IMG/VR virus record: IMGVR_UViG_3300047550_003482
Span: 1-64,000 of that record
Length of the DNA: 64,000 nucleotides
DNA from: a virus
Direction: 5' to 3' (one strand)
The position numbers and the translations under genes are program-made. The notes below the pieces were generated by a model that was given only the letters and a program-made list of their open reading frames with translations, was not told the origin of the DNA and did not search any database. Below are positions 39,144 through 47,189 of this stretch, one piece after another. Each line of letters opens with the position of its first letter. The stretch's first letter is position 1.

Positions 39144-39485
39144 TTAACAGGTTACTCTTGTAGGGCAATCATTACGAGTACAAACATATCCATATGGTTT
39201 GCCGTCTGCACCTATACCACACACTGGACAACCTTTATTGATGTCAATTGGTTTAAAGGTTCGCGGGTTCCAATATTTTTCTGTTATAGGCAAAGTAGAT
39301 TTAAGCTCATCAACATCTTTAATTAATTGGTTATATCCTGAATTTGCTTCTTGCTTTCCTTGATTATACCCTACTTCATATACCAAGTCAAGCATAGGTT
39401 TAATACGAGCAATCAGTGCCGTACCAACGTCGCTTAACGCCGTTGTGACCTTGTTAATTGTTTCTTCTTTATGTTTTTTATTCAT
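39144..39485 (-). CDS. Zinc-ribbon protein, 113 aa
   Basis: The ATG at 39485 follows GGGAG. The N-terminal helix region is followed by a Cys knuckle CPVCGIGADGKPYGYVC ... DCP. It overlaps the end of the ATP-grasp gene by 8 nt. Confidence 0.65.
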   Translation of the reverse strand: MNKKHKEETINKVTTALSDVGTALIARIKPMLDLVYEVGYNQGKQEANSGYNQLIKDVDELKSTLPITEKYWNPRTFKPIDINKGCPVCGIGADGKPYGYVCTRNDCPTRVTC

Positions 39486-40263
39486 GATACTCCCATAATG
39501 CTTTGAAAACGGCTGATACGTCATTTTCATAGAATCCACTGCTATTGATACAGTTAAACTCTATTACTTTGACACGATTGTTTACCAGCGCAGTGTCCAT
39601 GACTACACAATCATATGGTAGCCATTCATCAGCTATCGCTTGTGATTCCATTATAACATCAGGATCAACTTCACGCAACTTTCTCAGTTGACCATGTGCC
39701 CGATATAGCGAACCACTGATAATTTTTCCACCAACAATAAACCAACGCCATTCTGCTTGAATAGTTTTTGGTGTTGCCAGTATAATTTTGGTTTCTGGAT
39801 TTAATCCATATGATCCTTGCTCTCCGCGCTTATAGCTATCAATCATGCTTTTTAGATGCTCTAAAAGTTCAGAAGCATGATCTACGTATCCGCTAAAATG
39901 CTTTAAGTCTGCGTCTGGACGCATGAAATAATATTCATCACTATTGGTCAAAAAAGAACAGGCATCTTCTGCCGTGAATACATTTTCTCCATTAAGCATA
40001 TCACAACGATGTTTCATAGCATTGGTGTAGGTCATTACATCTGGATCAAAATGTAATCCCCGCCACCCTCGTTGAAATGCCAGTGTAGTGAATAGAGTAG
40101 AACCATAGGGAATATAATCAATACCTTCTATTAAAGTGTCTGATGTAATTTCTCTGGTAAATGGAATAACTCCAACAAATTCGTGTGGATAATTTTTTAC
40201 AGCCTGTTTGACTAATGTCAACTGCTGTTCATTCATTAGATTATGTTGAATCAGGAATTTCAC
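39478..40263 (-). CDS. R2K-type ATP-grasp protein
   Basis: A GTG start at 40263 (GGAG 6 nt upstream) gives KFLIQHNLMNEQQLTLVKQA, the usual opening of these phage/bacterial ATP-grasp proteins; 261 aa. The C-terminus has EWRWFIVGGKIISGS and VKVIEFNCINSSGFYENDVS, the Arg/Glu/Asn nucleotide-metal site of ATP-grasp enzymes. It probably ligates an amino group to a carboxylate; substrate unknown. Confidence 0.78.
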   Translation of the reverse strand: MKFLIQHNLMNEQQLTLVKQAVKNYPHEFVGVIPFTREITSDTLIEGIDYIPYGSTLFTTLAFQRGWRGLHFDPDVMTYTNAMKHRCDMLNGENVFTAEDACSFLTNSDEYYFMRPDADLKHFSGYVDHASELLEHLKSMIDSYKRGEQGSYGLNPETKIILATPKTIQAEWRWFIVGGKIISGSLYRAHGQLRKLREVDPDVIMESQAIADEWLPYDCVVMDTALVNNRVKVIEFNCINSSGFYENDVSAVFKALWEYHE

Positions 40264-40531
40264 TTGTATCTCCATCATCCTTTGTACGTTGACCATCTGG
40301 TCCTGTAATATTGTATCTGCCACCACATTTGGCACAATAGAACCAAGACCAACCAAAACCATTATTGTGGAAATTACCGCCACGATGTCCTTCTTGAAAG
40401 CATTCTTGTCTAATTTGCCTCAATGCAGGATAGTAGACAGTTCTATCGTATTCACGCATGAGTTCTTCATTCTTTTTGCGACGGTCACGTTCCAATTCAC
40501 GGTATCGTTCCCAGATCCAATCTTTGCTCAT
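40241..40531 (-). CDS. Small zinc-binding protein, 96 aa
   Basis: Starts MSKDWIWERYRELERDRR (basic helix), followed by QECFQEGHRGG and FYCAKCGGRYN, a probable zinc ribbon. Overlaps the ATP-grasp gene by 23 nt. Confidence 0.65.
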   Translation of the reverse strand: MSKDWIWERYRELERDRRKKNEELMREYDRTVYYPALRQIRQECFQEGHRGGNFHNNGFGWSWFYCAKCGGRYNITGPDGQRTKDDGDTSEIPDST

Positions 40532-40648
40532 CCACCACTCCTAACTATGAAATTTGGATCAAATTCTACTTCAACTTGGAATGTATGTTTGGTTTCTTCG
40601 TTTGTTGTCTTCTAGTTGTTTGAATTGTGTGTTGAATTCTGCTGTCAT
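40528..40648 (-). pseudogene. Possible frameshifted small gene
   Basis: An ATG at 40648 overlaps the previous stop (ATGA) and gives 25 codons ending at 40571. A different frame then continues with protein-like sequence (TKHTFQVEVEFDPNFIVRSGG) to a stop at 40528. A frameshift in or programmed within a ~39-aa gene would explain both. Confidence 0.35.
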
Positions 40649-41010
40649 GATGTAACCAATGCTACTAATCCAATATATGTAAGAGCATGTAAGAATTGAT
40701 CCACCCCTAACAGCCACCAAAACTGTTCGTGTGTTGTTGGTCCCCATCCTAATCTCTTATTAAGATTCATTTTAGTCCAATCAATATGATAGTGAATAAT
40801 CATATCAGCTAAAAAGAAATAGATTGCTGCCAATGGAGCATACCAAACAAAACAAAGATATGTTCCTAGCCCATGAAGTCCTGCATGAAGAATACCGCCA
40901 GGATGACCGTAGGTGCCTTTGTTACTCCATTGATACCGAACCTGTAAGGGAAAATCTACGATGAAGTGTTTAGTAAACAACAAAGTAATAAGGATTAATG
41001 TATCGTTCAT
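40645..41010 (-). CDS. DUF3307-like membrane protein, 121 aa
   Basis: Several membrane spans, with TKHFIVDFPLQVRYQWSNK, LHAGLHGLGT, HYHIDWTKMNL and WWLLGVDQFLHALTY. His residues in the membrane segments are conserved in this family. Function unknown. Confidence 0.75.
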   Translation of the reverse strand: MNDTLILITLLFTKHFIVDFPLQVRYQWSNKGTYGHPGGILHAGLHGLGTYLCFVWYAPLAAIYFFLADMIIHYHIDWTKMNLNKRLGWGPTTHEQFWWLLGVDQFLHALTYIGLVALVTS

Positions 41011-41011
41011 A

Positions 41012-41242
41012 TCATACTACCTTTCCAAGTACTCCTCGGATAAGACCGTCAAGTTCATGTTGATAGTCTTTTCCGATTCTACGTTTTTGCCAGATTGTTT
41101 CTAGCAGCACACGCATTTCCTCACCATCAACATATTTGGTATTATAATCCATCCCCCTATTTTCAAGTTCTTCAATTAGATCGTCAGTATCAAATTCTGA
41201 CAAATCAACTTCAACTTCTGCGGTAACGTATTTCATTGGCAT
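41012..41242 (-). CDS. Small acidic protein, 76 aa
   Basis: GGAG precedes the ATG. Contains TAEVEVDLSEFDTDDLIEEL, a pattern shared with short phage proteins. Function unknown. Confidence 0.65.
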   Translation of the reverse strand: MPMKYVTAEVEVDLSEFDTDDLIEELENRGMDYNTKYVDGEEMRVLLETIWQKRRIGKDYQHELDGLIRGVLGKVV

Positions 41243-41460
41243 TATTCTACTCCAAAATATTCTTTGATCATTTTACCGGGATATTCTCCACCATCATACG
41301 CATAGTTGCCAATCATAGCACACTTTTGAATAATCAACTCGGCGAACGTTTGCATTTGCTTATAATTCCCGCCAATACCCCATCTACCCACTTTTATATC
41401 CTCACCAAAATCGGTGAGCACTCCAGCCTGTTCAGCAAGTTCTTTAATTCGTTCGTTCAT
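41242..41460 (-). CDS. MNERI...FGVE family protein 1, 72 aa
   Basis: Opens MNERIKELAEQAG, has FAELIIQKC in the middle and ends MIKEYFGVE. It is one of about ten small paralogues between 41.2 and 48.5 kb with this three-part signature. Unknown function. Confidence 0.7.
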   Translation of the reverse strand: MNERIKELAEQAGVLTDFGEDIKVGRWGIGGNYKQMQTFAELIIQKCAMIGNYAYDGGEYPGKMIKEYFGVE

Positions 41461-41639
41461 TTACCTTGTCCTTGTTCAACAATCCGCATGATATGTTCGA
41501 CCCATTCCGGATTACGATCAATAATTTCATCAATTACTGTATCCTGTTCAGCAAGACTGCGCTTATCTAGTGTGGGATTACGCAAACAGTCGATTATTTC
41601 ATCCAAGGTTAGATTTTTATCATTGCCGATCTTAATCAT
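41457..41639 (-). CDS. Small acidic protein, 60 aa
   Basis: Contains LTLDEIIDCLRNPTLDKRSL and ends in a helix (EWVEHIMRIVEQ). It overlaps both neighbours (4-nt overlaps). Unrecognised. Confidence 0.6.
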   Translation of the reverse strand: MIKIGNDKNLTLDEIIDCLRNPTLDKRSLAEQDTVIDEIIDRNPEWVEHIMRIVEQGQGK

Positions 41640-41869
41640 TCTTCAACTCCTAAATGTTCAGCAATATATTTGCTTGCCAAGACACAACCGTTAGCTTCTT
41701 TAATATCACCATGCTCTTCATATCCAACAGCAGCAACATCGCACATACGCATACACTCCCTAATAATTAGCTCGGCGAACTTCTCAAACTTGTGTTCAAT
41801 ACCAAGTCTTTCCATTTCGGGCTTGTGAAACCCAGCCTCGTTAAAAAGTTTTTCAATTCGTTTATTCAT
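41636..41869 (-). CDS. MNERI...FGVE family protein 2, 77 aa
   Basis: The ATG at 41869 is chosen by family alignment (MNKRIEKLFNEAG). FEKFAELIIREC and IAEHLGVEE complete the signature. It starts 1 nt after the Lar-like stop. Confidence 0.7.
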   Translation of the reverse strand: MNKRIEKLFNEAGFHKPEMERLGIEHKFEKFAELIIRECMRMCDVAAVGYEEHGDIKEANGCVLASKYIAEHLGVEE

Positions 41870-41870
41870 T

Positions 41871-42113
41871 TTACACCCTTCTATTCCACTTGTCAATACA
41901 TTCTTGACGACTATCACCGCTGATTTCAACACCACAACCACCTGATGTTGTTACACAATGAATACTGTAACACCACTGTTCTTTTGGTACTTCTCGGTAG
42001 TTGTGATAAGAACGATGACCGTTAGCTCTAGGTTCCCAGCCAATACCGTTTGGATATAAGGTATCTGGATCATCTAGATCAACAGCATGACCGCAGAATG
42101 GGCAGGGTTTCAT
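41871..42113 (-). CDS. Lar-like zinc-ribbon protein, 80 aa
   Basis: Starts MKPCPFCGHAVDLDD and ends GCGVEISGDSRQECIDKWNR, the two-Cys-pair plan of restriction-alleviation (Lar) family proteins. A role in countering restriction is known for Lar itself; here it is only a family hint. Confidence 0.7.
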   Translation of the reverse strand: MKPCPFCGHAVDLDDPDTLYPNGIGWEPRANGHRSYHNYREVPKEQWCYSIHCVTTSGGCGVEISGDSRQECIDKWNRRV

Positions 42114-42114
42114 T

Positions 42115-42339
42115 TCATTTTACTCCGAAATGTTTTTCTATTGCTTGAATAGGGTCAACACAATTATATTCGAAACCGTCGATAAACTTAAGAGACATTC
42201 TATATGTAGAAAGAATATCAGTGACCTCAAGTAGTATTAGTTTAGCATATCGTTCAGTATCAAAATACCAAATTGGTTCACCATCAACAATTTTTTCTTC
42301 CCAACATTGATCTTCTAGTCTACGCAAATGCTTGTTCAT
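42115..42339 (-). CDS. MNERI...FGVE family protein 3 (diverged), 74 aa
   Basis: Opens MNKHLRRLEDQC, has ERYAKLILLEV and ends AIEKHFGVK. Only the ends and the AKLI helix are conserved. Confidence 0.65.
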   Translation of the reverse strand: MNKHLRRLEDQCWEEKIVDGEPIWYFDTERYAKLILLEVTDILSTYRMSLKFIDGFEYNCVDPIQAIEKHFGVK

Positions 42340-42488
42340 TTTTTATTCCCGTTATTCTGCATCTGTCGCTTATAGTATTCATCCATGGTCTTTTTCCACT
42401 GTTCTGGTGTTGAATCACGTAAGTAGCCCTGTGGCTTACTAGTGCGACCACCACTATTAAAACTATGATATGCTGTTCTAAAACTCAT
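42336..42488 (-). CDS. Small protein, 50 aa
   Basis: ATG at 42488 to a TGA overlapping the next start (ATGA). Contains YHSFNSGGRTSKPQGYLRDS and a helical Gln/Lys tail. Tight packing on both sides supports it. Confidence 0.65.
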   Translation of the reverse strand: MSFRTAYHSFNSGGRTSKPQGYLRDSTPEQWKKTMDEYYKRQMQNNGNKK

Positions 42489-42682
42489 TCCTCAACTCCG
42501 AAATGTTTTCTAATCAAGTCTGATGATTGATATGGTTCCGCTTTGTTAGCAATACCCGCACATTCCTGAACAATTAAATCACCAAACAATCGCCAATCAA
42601 AATCACCAATATATTCACGGTCACTGCCATGATCTTTTTTCAAGCCTGCCTGTTTGGCGATTTCCAACATTCGTTCTTTCAT
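42485..42682 (-). CDS. MNERI...FGVE family protein 4, 65 aa
   Basis: Opens MKERMLEIAKQAG, has WRLFGDLIVQECA and ends IRKHFGVEE. Linked to its neighbours by 4-nt overlaps. Confidence 0.7.
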   Translation of the reverse strand: MKERMLEIAKQAGLKKDHGSDREYIGDFDWRLFGDLIVQECAGIANKAEPYQSSDLIRKHFGVEE

Positions 42683-42945
42683 TCTTCAACTCCGAAATGT
42701 TCTTTTACTCGTCTTGCTGCATTTTGAACAGCATTGGCGCTTTCAAATTCATCTTTATCCCAGTACCACTTTGATTCTTTAAGAATAGTAGTTATACATT
42801 CCTGAACAATCAACTCGGCGAACTTTTCTAAGCCATCTAGTGATGGGATTACTGTCATTCCATCATTGGCATTGTCAAGTGCTTTTGTTTTACTGTAGTA
42901 GATCATTCCGGACTGTGCAGCAAGTTCACAAATTCGTTCATTCAT
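42679..42945 (-). CDS. MNERI...FGVE family protein 5, 88 aa
   Basis: Opens MNERICELAAQSG, has GLEKFAELIVQECI and ends RRVKEHFGVEE. It is the longest of the typical members and the best match to the consensus. Confidence 0.72.
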   Translation of the reverse strand: MNERICELAAQSGMIYYSKTKALDNANDGMTVIPSLDGLEKFAELIVQECITTILKESKWYWDKDEFESANAVQNAARRVKEHFGVEE

Positions 42946-43198
42946 GTGCAGACCTCACAAGGTTACTGGCAAAATCTTTGGCACGGGCACGGGCAAACTT
43001 AACATATGCTGGGTTTTGGTCATTGATCAAATTCATACCTAGCCAGATTGGAACCCACCGATCAATACGTTCTATCCAACTATCCCAATTAAACTTTGGC
43101 CCACGATATCGTGGATTCATCATACAAGCAAATTCGCTAGCGATATTTGCGTAGATGATGTTACAAATTTGTAGTTGTTTTCGTTCACTTAGTTTCAT
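42938..43198 (-). CDS. Small protein, 86 aa
   Basis: Helical, Trp/Arg-rich (NWDSWIERIDRWVPIWLGM). Overlaps family protein 5 by 8 nt. Unrecognised. Confidence 0.6.
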   Translation of the reverse strand: MKLSERKQLQICNIIYANIASEFACMMNPRYRGPKFNWDSWIERIDRWVPIWLGMNLINDQNPAYVKFARARAKDFASNLVRSAHE

Positions 43199-43207
43199 TT
43201 TAATTCC

Positions 43208-43345
43208 CTACAGTAAAAATACTATGCCTTCATCATCAACTACTTCGTCAATTGAAGTTTCCTCGTCATCATATGGGCTCTTAAAGAAGACTCTAGCATT
43301 TAGGTCTTGTTTTTGGAGTAACTCAATCAGTTGTGCTACAGTCAT
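43208..43345 (-). CDS. Small acidic protein, 45 aa
   Basis: Starts MTVAQLIELLQKQDLNARVF, a pattern of small phage proteins, then a very acidic tail. Fills the space between two genes without overlap. Confidence 0.62.
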   Translation of the reverse strand: MTVAQLIELLQKQDLNARVFFKSPYDDEETSIDEVVDDEGIVFLL

Positions 43346-43347
43346 TA

Positions 43348-43542
43348 TTATGAATCCTGACAATTACAATCACCAGTACCGAAACAAGGTTCTCCACAAT
43401 GTGGGCAACCTATAGTAGGATGTGGATCTAACTTATTGAGAACTTTATAGTATTCTGCTGTACCAACCGGACCTCCACAGTCCATAGCGATTGCACAATG
43501 TGAATATCCTTTATCCAACAGTTTCTTGATTTGCTCATTCAT
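43348..43542 (-). CDS. Zinc-ribbon protein with MNE-type start, 64 aa
   Basis: The ATG at 43542 (MNEQIKKLL) overlaps the previous stop. The C-terminus is CPHCGEPCFGTGDCNC, a probable zinc site. The opening recalls the MNERI family. Confidence 0.62.
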   Translation of the reverse strand: MNEQIKKLLDKGYSHCAIAMDCGGPVGTAEYYKVLNKLDPHPTIGCPHCGEPCFGTGDCNCQDS

Positions 43543-43730
43543 TTTACAGGTGTCCAATGAATGCCCAAGACTTTTTTAATCATCCAACGTTGAAAGCGAT
43601 TGGGTGGTTTTTCAACGTAGATACAAATATATGTGGCATAAGCATCTGGAATTTCACGAAAACTTATCTTCCAATTTGGTTTAGGAGGCTCATGGAATTT
43701 CCATCCATCATTATGGTTTTTTTGGTTCAT
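43539..43730 (-). CDS. Small protein, 63 aa
   Basis: Contains PPKPNWKISFREIPDAYATY and a basic helical C-terminus (RFQRWMIKKVLGIHW). Unrecognised; overlaps the 112-aa gene by 20 nt. Confidence 0.6.
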   Translation of the reverse strand: MNQKNHNDGWKFHEPPKPNWKISFREIPDAYATYICIYVEKPPNRFQRWMIKKVLGIHWTPVK

Positions 43731-44049
43731 CTTCTGCCTTCAACTTCTTCTTCAATTGTCTAATTTCAGCCTTAAGATTACGATTCTCATAGTCTGCCCA
43801 ACCAGCACGTTCCTGCATCTCATGCATTTGCTTGGCAAAGTCACGATCACTGGGTGTAACATCTTCTTCTGGAATAACGAAGAACTTACCTTGATCCCAA
43901 TCGAATCCTGGATAAACGTTTTTTACTTTGACGAATGGTGTGCCGCCAACTGTAGAGTATGGTAGTTTGATCTGAATGACAACTTCGTCATCATCACGAC
44001 TGTCACGGTGGTATAGATCAACTAGCCGTTTAAGTTCACTGAATTTCAT
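43711..44049 (-). CDS. Phage-type protein, 112 aa
   Basis: N-terminal MKFSELKRLVDLYHRDSRDD with DDEVVIQIKLPYSTVGGTPF, then a C-terminal coiled coil ending in Lys/Pro. Resembles early hypothetical proteins. Confidence 0.65.
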   Translation of the reverse strand: MKFSELKRLVDLYHRDSRDDDEVVIQIKLPYSTVGGTPFVKVKNVYPGFDWDQGKFFVIPEEDVTPSDRDFAKQMHEMQERAGWADYENRNLKAEIRQLKKKLKAEDEPKKP

Positions 44050-44216
44050 TTTTTCTCATCCCATTCTATTCCACGGTCCTTAAACCATTTACGACGAACA
44101 GCCTTTTCTTGTTCTGTCTTAGCATGGAAAAACCAACTTTTGTAACCATTAACAAACAAGACCGCATCTGCGATAACAAAGCCTGCAATGACAATACCTA
44201 GTGAAAGTAGTCCCAT
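44046..44216 (-). CDS. Small membrane protein, 56 aa
   Basis: Hydrophobic N-terminal span (LLSLGIVIAGFVIADAVLFV), then a basic cytoplasmic-type tail. The stop overlaps the next start. Confidence 0.65.
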   Translation of the reverse strand: MGLLSLGIVIAGFVIADAVLFVNGYKSWFFHAKTEQEKAVRRKWFKDRGIEWDEKK

Positions 44217-44217
44217 A

Positions 44218-44388
44218 TTATTCTACCTCAAATAGTTCATAGTCAGCATAAGATACACTGGCCCGTTTATTCAAATCATTAATCTCAGCACGGGCTTTTT
44301 CAACAGAGTCAACAACACAATAAATTCTACGCTGTTCTCCATTTCCCGGATAATATTCATCGTAATAGACAACAAAAACTTCGTTCAT
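44218..44388 (-). CDS. Small protein, 56 aa
   Basis: The ATG at 44388 (MNEVFVVYYDEYYPGNGEQR) follows the stop of the upstream gene by 2 nt. Mixed alpha/beta with VEKARAEINDLN. Unrecognised. Confidence 0.62.
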   Translation of the reverse strand: MNEVFVVYYDEYYPGNGEQRRIYCVVDSVEKARAEINDLNKRASVSYADYELFEVE

Positions 44389-44390
44389 TA

Positions 44391-44603
44391 TTACACTCCA
44401 AATTTGCTCTTGATACTGTCGATTATAGCACGACATGCCCAGGAAATGTCTTCATTTTCAAAATTTGTTATGCCCATCAGGGCAACTTCTGACACACAAT
44501 CCTGTACGACCATCTCAGTGTATCTCTCTAGATACTTGTTATCTGCGGCGACATACTGAGTCATACCAGAATCTTCCGCAAGTTTATGAATTCGTTCGTT
44601 CAT
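44391..44603 (-). CDS. MNERI...FGVE family protein 6, 70 aa
   Basis: Opens MNERIHKLAEDSG, has ERYTEMVVQDC and ends IKSKFGV. Linked to protein 7 by a 4-nt overlap. Confidence 0.7.
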   Translation of the reverse strand: MNERIHKLAEDSGMTQYVAADNKYLERYTEMVVQDCVSEVALMGITNFENEDISWACRAIIDSIKSKFGV

Positions 44604-44800
44604 TTTTTAACTCCAAAGTACATTTTCATTTGTTTTGCGGTTCGCTTACACAAGTCTAGTTCTTGTTTGGAATAAACCGGCATAACATTATTCACGTATG
44701 TAGCACATTCCCGCACAATGGCTTCGGCGAATTTTATTTCTTGCTCTGTTGCTGCTGATCCATATACTTGTTCAGCAATCTGGCGAATTTTTTCGTTCAT
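44600..44800 (-). CDS. MNERI...FGVE family protein 7, 66 aa
   Basis: Opens MNEKIRQIAEQ, has IKFAEAIVRECA and ends MKMYFGVKK. The second of two adjacent ATGs is taken as start. Confidence 0.7.
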   Translation of the reverse strand: MNEKIRQIAEQVYGSAATEQEIKFAEAIVRECATYVNNVMPVYSKQELDLCKRTAKQMKMYFGVKK

Positions 44801-45006
44801 CATTCAACTCCAAAATGTCGATACAAAACACCCTTAGCCCACATACCGTCCTCAGCACCATCATCTAGCTGTGCGGCAGATTCGCGAATCAGTTCAGCGG
44901 CAAACTTATCAAAAACGTCTTCACTGACAACATACAAACCGTCACTCCGACGGTTCATCTTTGACATACCAGCACTTACAGCAAGTTCTCGGATACGTTC
45001 GTTCAT
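44800..45006 (-). CDS. MNERI...FGVE family protein 8, 68 aa
   Basis: Opens MNERIRELAVSAG, has FDKFAAELIRESA and ends LYRHFGVE. Confidence 0.7.
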   Translation of the reverse strand: MNERIRELAVSAGMSKMNRRSDGLYVVSEDVFDKFAAELIRESAAQLDDGAEDGMWAKGVLYRHFGVE

Positions 45007-45179
45007 ACTGTTAAACTCCCCTTCTGCTTACGACTCTCTTGATGCTCTTCAGGTGAACGGTTTACACACAACCCACCATCATACAACATGGGTTGACCGC
45101 ACCACGCTAGCCATTCTAGAGTAGGTAGTGTAAATTTTCTACCAGTTGTGTTCCATGCCATTTTAAATTCTTCGTTCAT
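45003..45179 (-). CDS. Small protein, 58 aa
   Basis: Starts MNEEFKMAWNTTGRKFTLP; both ends overlap neighbouring genes (ATGA), which supports it. Unrecognised. Confidence 0.65.
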   Translation of the reverse strand: MNEEFKMAWNTTGRKFTLPTLEWLAWCGQPMLYDGGLCVNRSPEEHQESRKQKGSLTV

Positions 45180-45478
45180 TTCATCGTCCTCCCAATCTCT
45201 GCTGCCGCCCTGACGATGGCGCGGCGGGTGGCGGCGTAGGGGTCGGCATCCGTTTCAGAAATAAGTGTTGGGTCATACGGAGCCACGGCATAAGAAGCAT
45301 CGTATTCATCGCTACGCCGCACAGTAATGTTCAACTTCACCGACAGCCTGAAAGCATCGCCGTCGTCGGTGAGGGGGTTCCACCGACTGAGTATGTGTTC
45401 AAATGGTTCTGGGCTGGGCCACTCACCCGCCGCCTTCGCAGCAAACTGTAGCAACTCACGATCAGTTTCAGTCATCAT
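45176..45478 (-). CDS. Phage-type protein, 100 aa
   Basis: Contains RELLQFAAKAAG, NPLTDDGDAFRLSVKLNI and AATRRAIVRAAAEIG, which resembles proteins in phages and prophages of Burkholderiales-type hosts. The GC content of this stretch looks higher than its neighbours, so it may be a recent acquisition. Confidence 0.65.
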   Translation of the reverse strand: MMTETDRELLQFAAKAAGEWPSPEPFEHILSRWNPLTDDGDAFRLSVKLNITVRRSDEYDASYAVAPYDPTLISETDADPYAATRRAIVRAAAEIGRTMK

Positions 45479-45480
45479 GA

Positions 45481-45708
45481 TCACTTCTTCTTCAAGAAAG
45501 TCTTTTCGTAATTGTCGATCATAGCAGTCTGACGCTCATTCTGAGCCCGCAACCGCTTGAGTTCGATTTCACGAAAGCCCACTTGAGCGCCCAGGAAGTC
45601 GATCTGCTCGAGGCACTCTTCGAAAATCTTCCACATCTTCTCAGTATCGTGAGACACCAACAGCGCCTTCTGGATGATCTTGATACGAAAGCTCATGTCG
45701 TCACTCAT
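45481..45708 (-). CDS. Small helical protein, 75 aa
   Basis: ATG at 45708, 6 nt after AAGGAG. Mostly coiled coil (REIELKRLRAQNERQTAMID). First gene after the promoter at 45739-45767. Confidence 0.65.
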   Translation of the reverse strand: MSDDMSFRIKIIQKALLVSHDTEKMWKIFEECLEQIDFLGAQVGFREIELKRLRAQNERQTAMIDNYEKTFLKKK

Positions 45709-45738
45709 GCTGCACTCCTTACTGCTCACTAGAAATAC

Positions 45739-45767
45739 AGTATAGCACTAGACCGATTTATTGTCAA
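45739..45767 (-). promoter_or_regulatory. Sigma70 promoter (repeated cassette)
   Basis: Minus: TTGACA (45767-45762), 17-nt spacer, TATACT (45744-45739), followed by the shared GTATTTCTAGTGAGCAG leader. Confidence 0.88.
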
Positions 45768-46450
45768 GATTTCTGAAACTCCCTGCGCCAATCGTTCAGA
45801 GAATAACCCCAAACTACTTGGCCATTACGAATCACTTTACCCATTTTTTCATATTCCAACAACCCGCTAACTGCTGACAAATACTTTACTATCTCCTGTG
45901 GTAGAGCTTTCTCCCATTTGTTAGAACGAATCATTTTTGCTAATTCAATGATTCTTTGATCTTTAAGACAGGCTTCAAGTGGCATTTCATAAATGATAAA
46001 CAGTGCGATAGCATGACTGATTTTGTCTACTAGTGAAACTTTTGAATCATCATCAAACTGTGTATTCACCCTAATAAAAGTTTCTAGTGGCCACTCGTTT
46101 TGGTCAATACGCCAGTTGCGAAGACCATAGATTACATCATCAGTTATCATCTGTTTCTGTAGTTGTTCAGCATAACTGATAAGTTGATGATCATAAGAAT
46201 CATCATCTACGTCTTCAATATCCACAAGTTTACGAATTAGTTGATAAACAACAGCATCATTTTTGATTACTAGGGCAGGATGTTCACCACTGCCTCCACC
46301 GATACTAAGATAGTATTGATTGATTACTTCAGTAGTATCGTCATCAATATCGATAAGATAAGACAGTGGCTTTTCCTCTAGAACCCAATAGATGGGTAAT
46401 CCAAAAAATTTGGCCACATGGGCGTGTTCTAATGAATCAATTGATGACAT
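45764..46450 (-). CDS. Unrecognised protein, 228 aa
   Basis: Acidic, mainly helical after residue 70. Contains SYLIDIDDDTTEVINQYYLS, GGGSGEHPALVIKND and NGQVVWGYSLNDWRREF. No family identified. Its 3-prime end overlaps the -35 of the next promoter. Confidence 0.62.
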   Translation of the reverse strand: MSSIDSLEHAHVAKFFGLPIYWVLEEKPLSYLIDIDDDTTEVINQYYLSIGGGSGEHPALVIKNDAVVYQLIRKLVDIEDVDDDSYDHQLISYAEQLQKQMITDDVIYGLRNWRIDQNEWPLETFIRVNTQFDDDSKVSLVDKISHAIALFIIYEMPLEACLKDQRIIELAKMIRSNKWEKALPQEIVKYLSAVSGLLEYEKMGKVIRNGQVVWGYSLNDWRREFQKS

Positions 46451-46453
46451 GAT

Positions 46454-46663
46454 TTATCCAAGACTTCTACCTTGTTCTTCCCAATATGGATCGTCAAGTC
46501 TACTTTCTATATACTTTTCATGGACGCGATAAAATTCTAACCAAACCATTTGATCTTCAAAAATTAGAGTTGGCACCCAAGCAAACACCCGCCTAGTTCT
46601 ATAGTCACCGTGTTCGGGTGATTTTTTTTGAATTTTAGGCTCTACTCTCCAACGCATTTTCAA
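46454..46663 (-). CDS. Small protein, 69 aa
   Basis: Contains RRVFAWVPTLIFEDQMVWLE and KYIESRLDDPYWEE. Overlaps the 175-aa gene by 4 nt. Unrecognised. Confidence 0.62.
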   Translation of the reverse strand: MKMRWRVEPKIQKKSPEHGDYRTRRVFAWVPTLIFEDQMVWLEFYRVHEKYIESRLDDPYWEEQGRSLG

Positions 46664-47187
46664 AACTCCTTAACATCATGCTTTTTGATTTGATCTTCCT
46701 TATTGATTTGATTCCAAAGAATTTCTTCTATCAATTTGTTCAGAGTAATGTCACGTTCATGAGCCAACATCATCAACTTAAACATTTCACTATCCTCTAG
46801 ATCAATTGGAACTGATATACGGGTATCGTATGACTTGCCCGATTTGATAGCAAGAGCCTTTTGAATCCAATCGTCATCAACGTCAAGGTCAATGTACTTT
46901 ACATCGTCCCACGCCTGATCTCTTCCATCTGAAGAATATTGTTCAAACGATTTTACCCAATCAGGGTTGATTAGACGATAGGCACGTTGATGCTTGTAAT
47001 CGCAAGCTTCAACCATAAACACTACCTGTGTAACGGTATCAAATGTAATACTGAAACTCCAACCATTGTGATCACCGTTCCATGCGCTAAGTATATACGC
47101 ATTATCGGTAAAACAAACCCAAGTAAATTTATCACCTTCAGTGATACGGTAATCAACAATTTCCATCCATTCTTTTAGTGTAATCAT
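46660..47187 (-). CDS. Phage-type protein, 175 aa
   Basis: Starts ITLKEWMEIVDYRITEGDKF, a pattern I associate with phage hypotheticals, and has a Met-rich C-terminal helix (EDSEMFKLMMLAHERDITLN) that could be a ribbon-helix-helix-like segment. Function unknown. Confidence 0.65.
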   Translation of the reverse strand: MITLKEWMEIVDYRITEGDKFTWVCFTDNAYILSAWNGDHNGWSFSITFDTVTQVVFMVEACDYKHQRAYRLINPDWVKSFEQYSSDGRDQAWDDVKYIDLDVDDDWIQKALAIKSGKSYDTRISVPIDLEDSEMFKLMMLAHERDITLNKLIEEILWNQINKEDQIKKHDVKEF

Positions 47188-47189
47188 TT

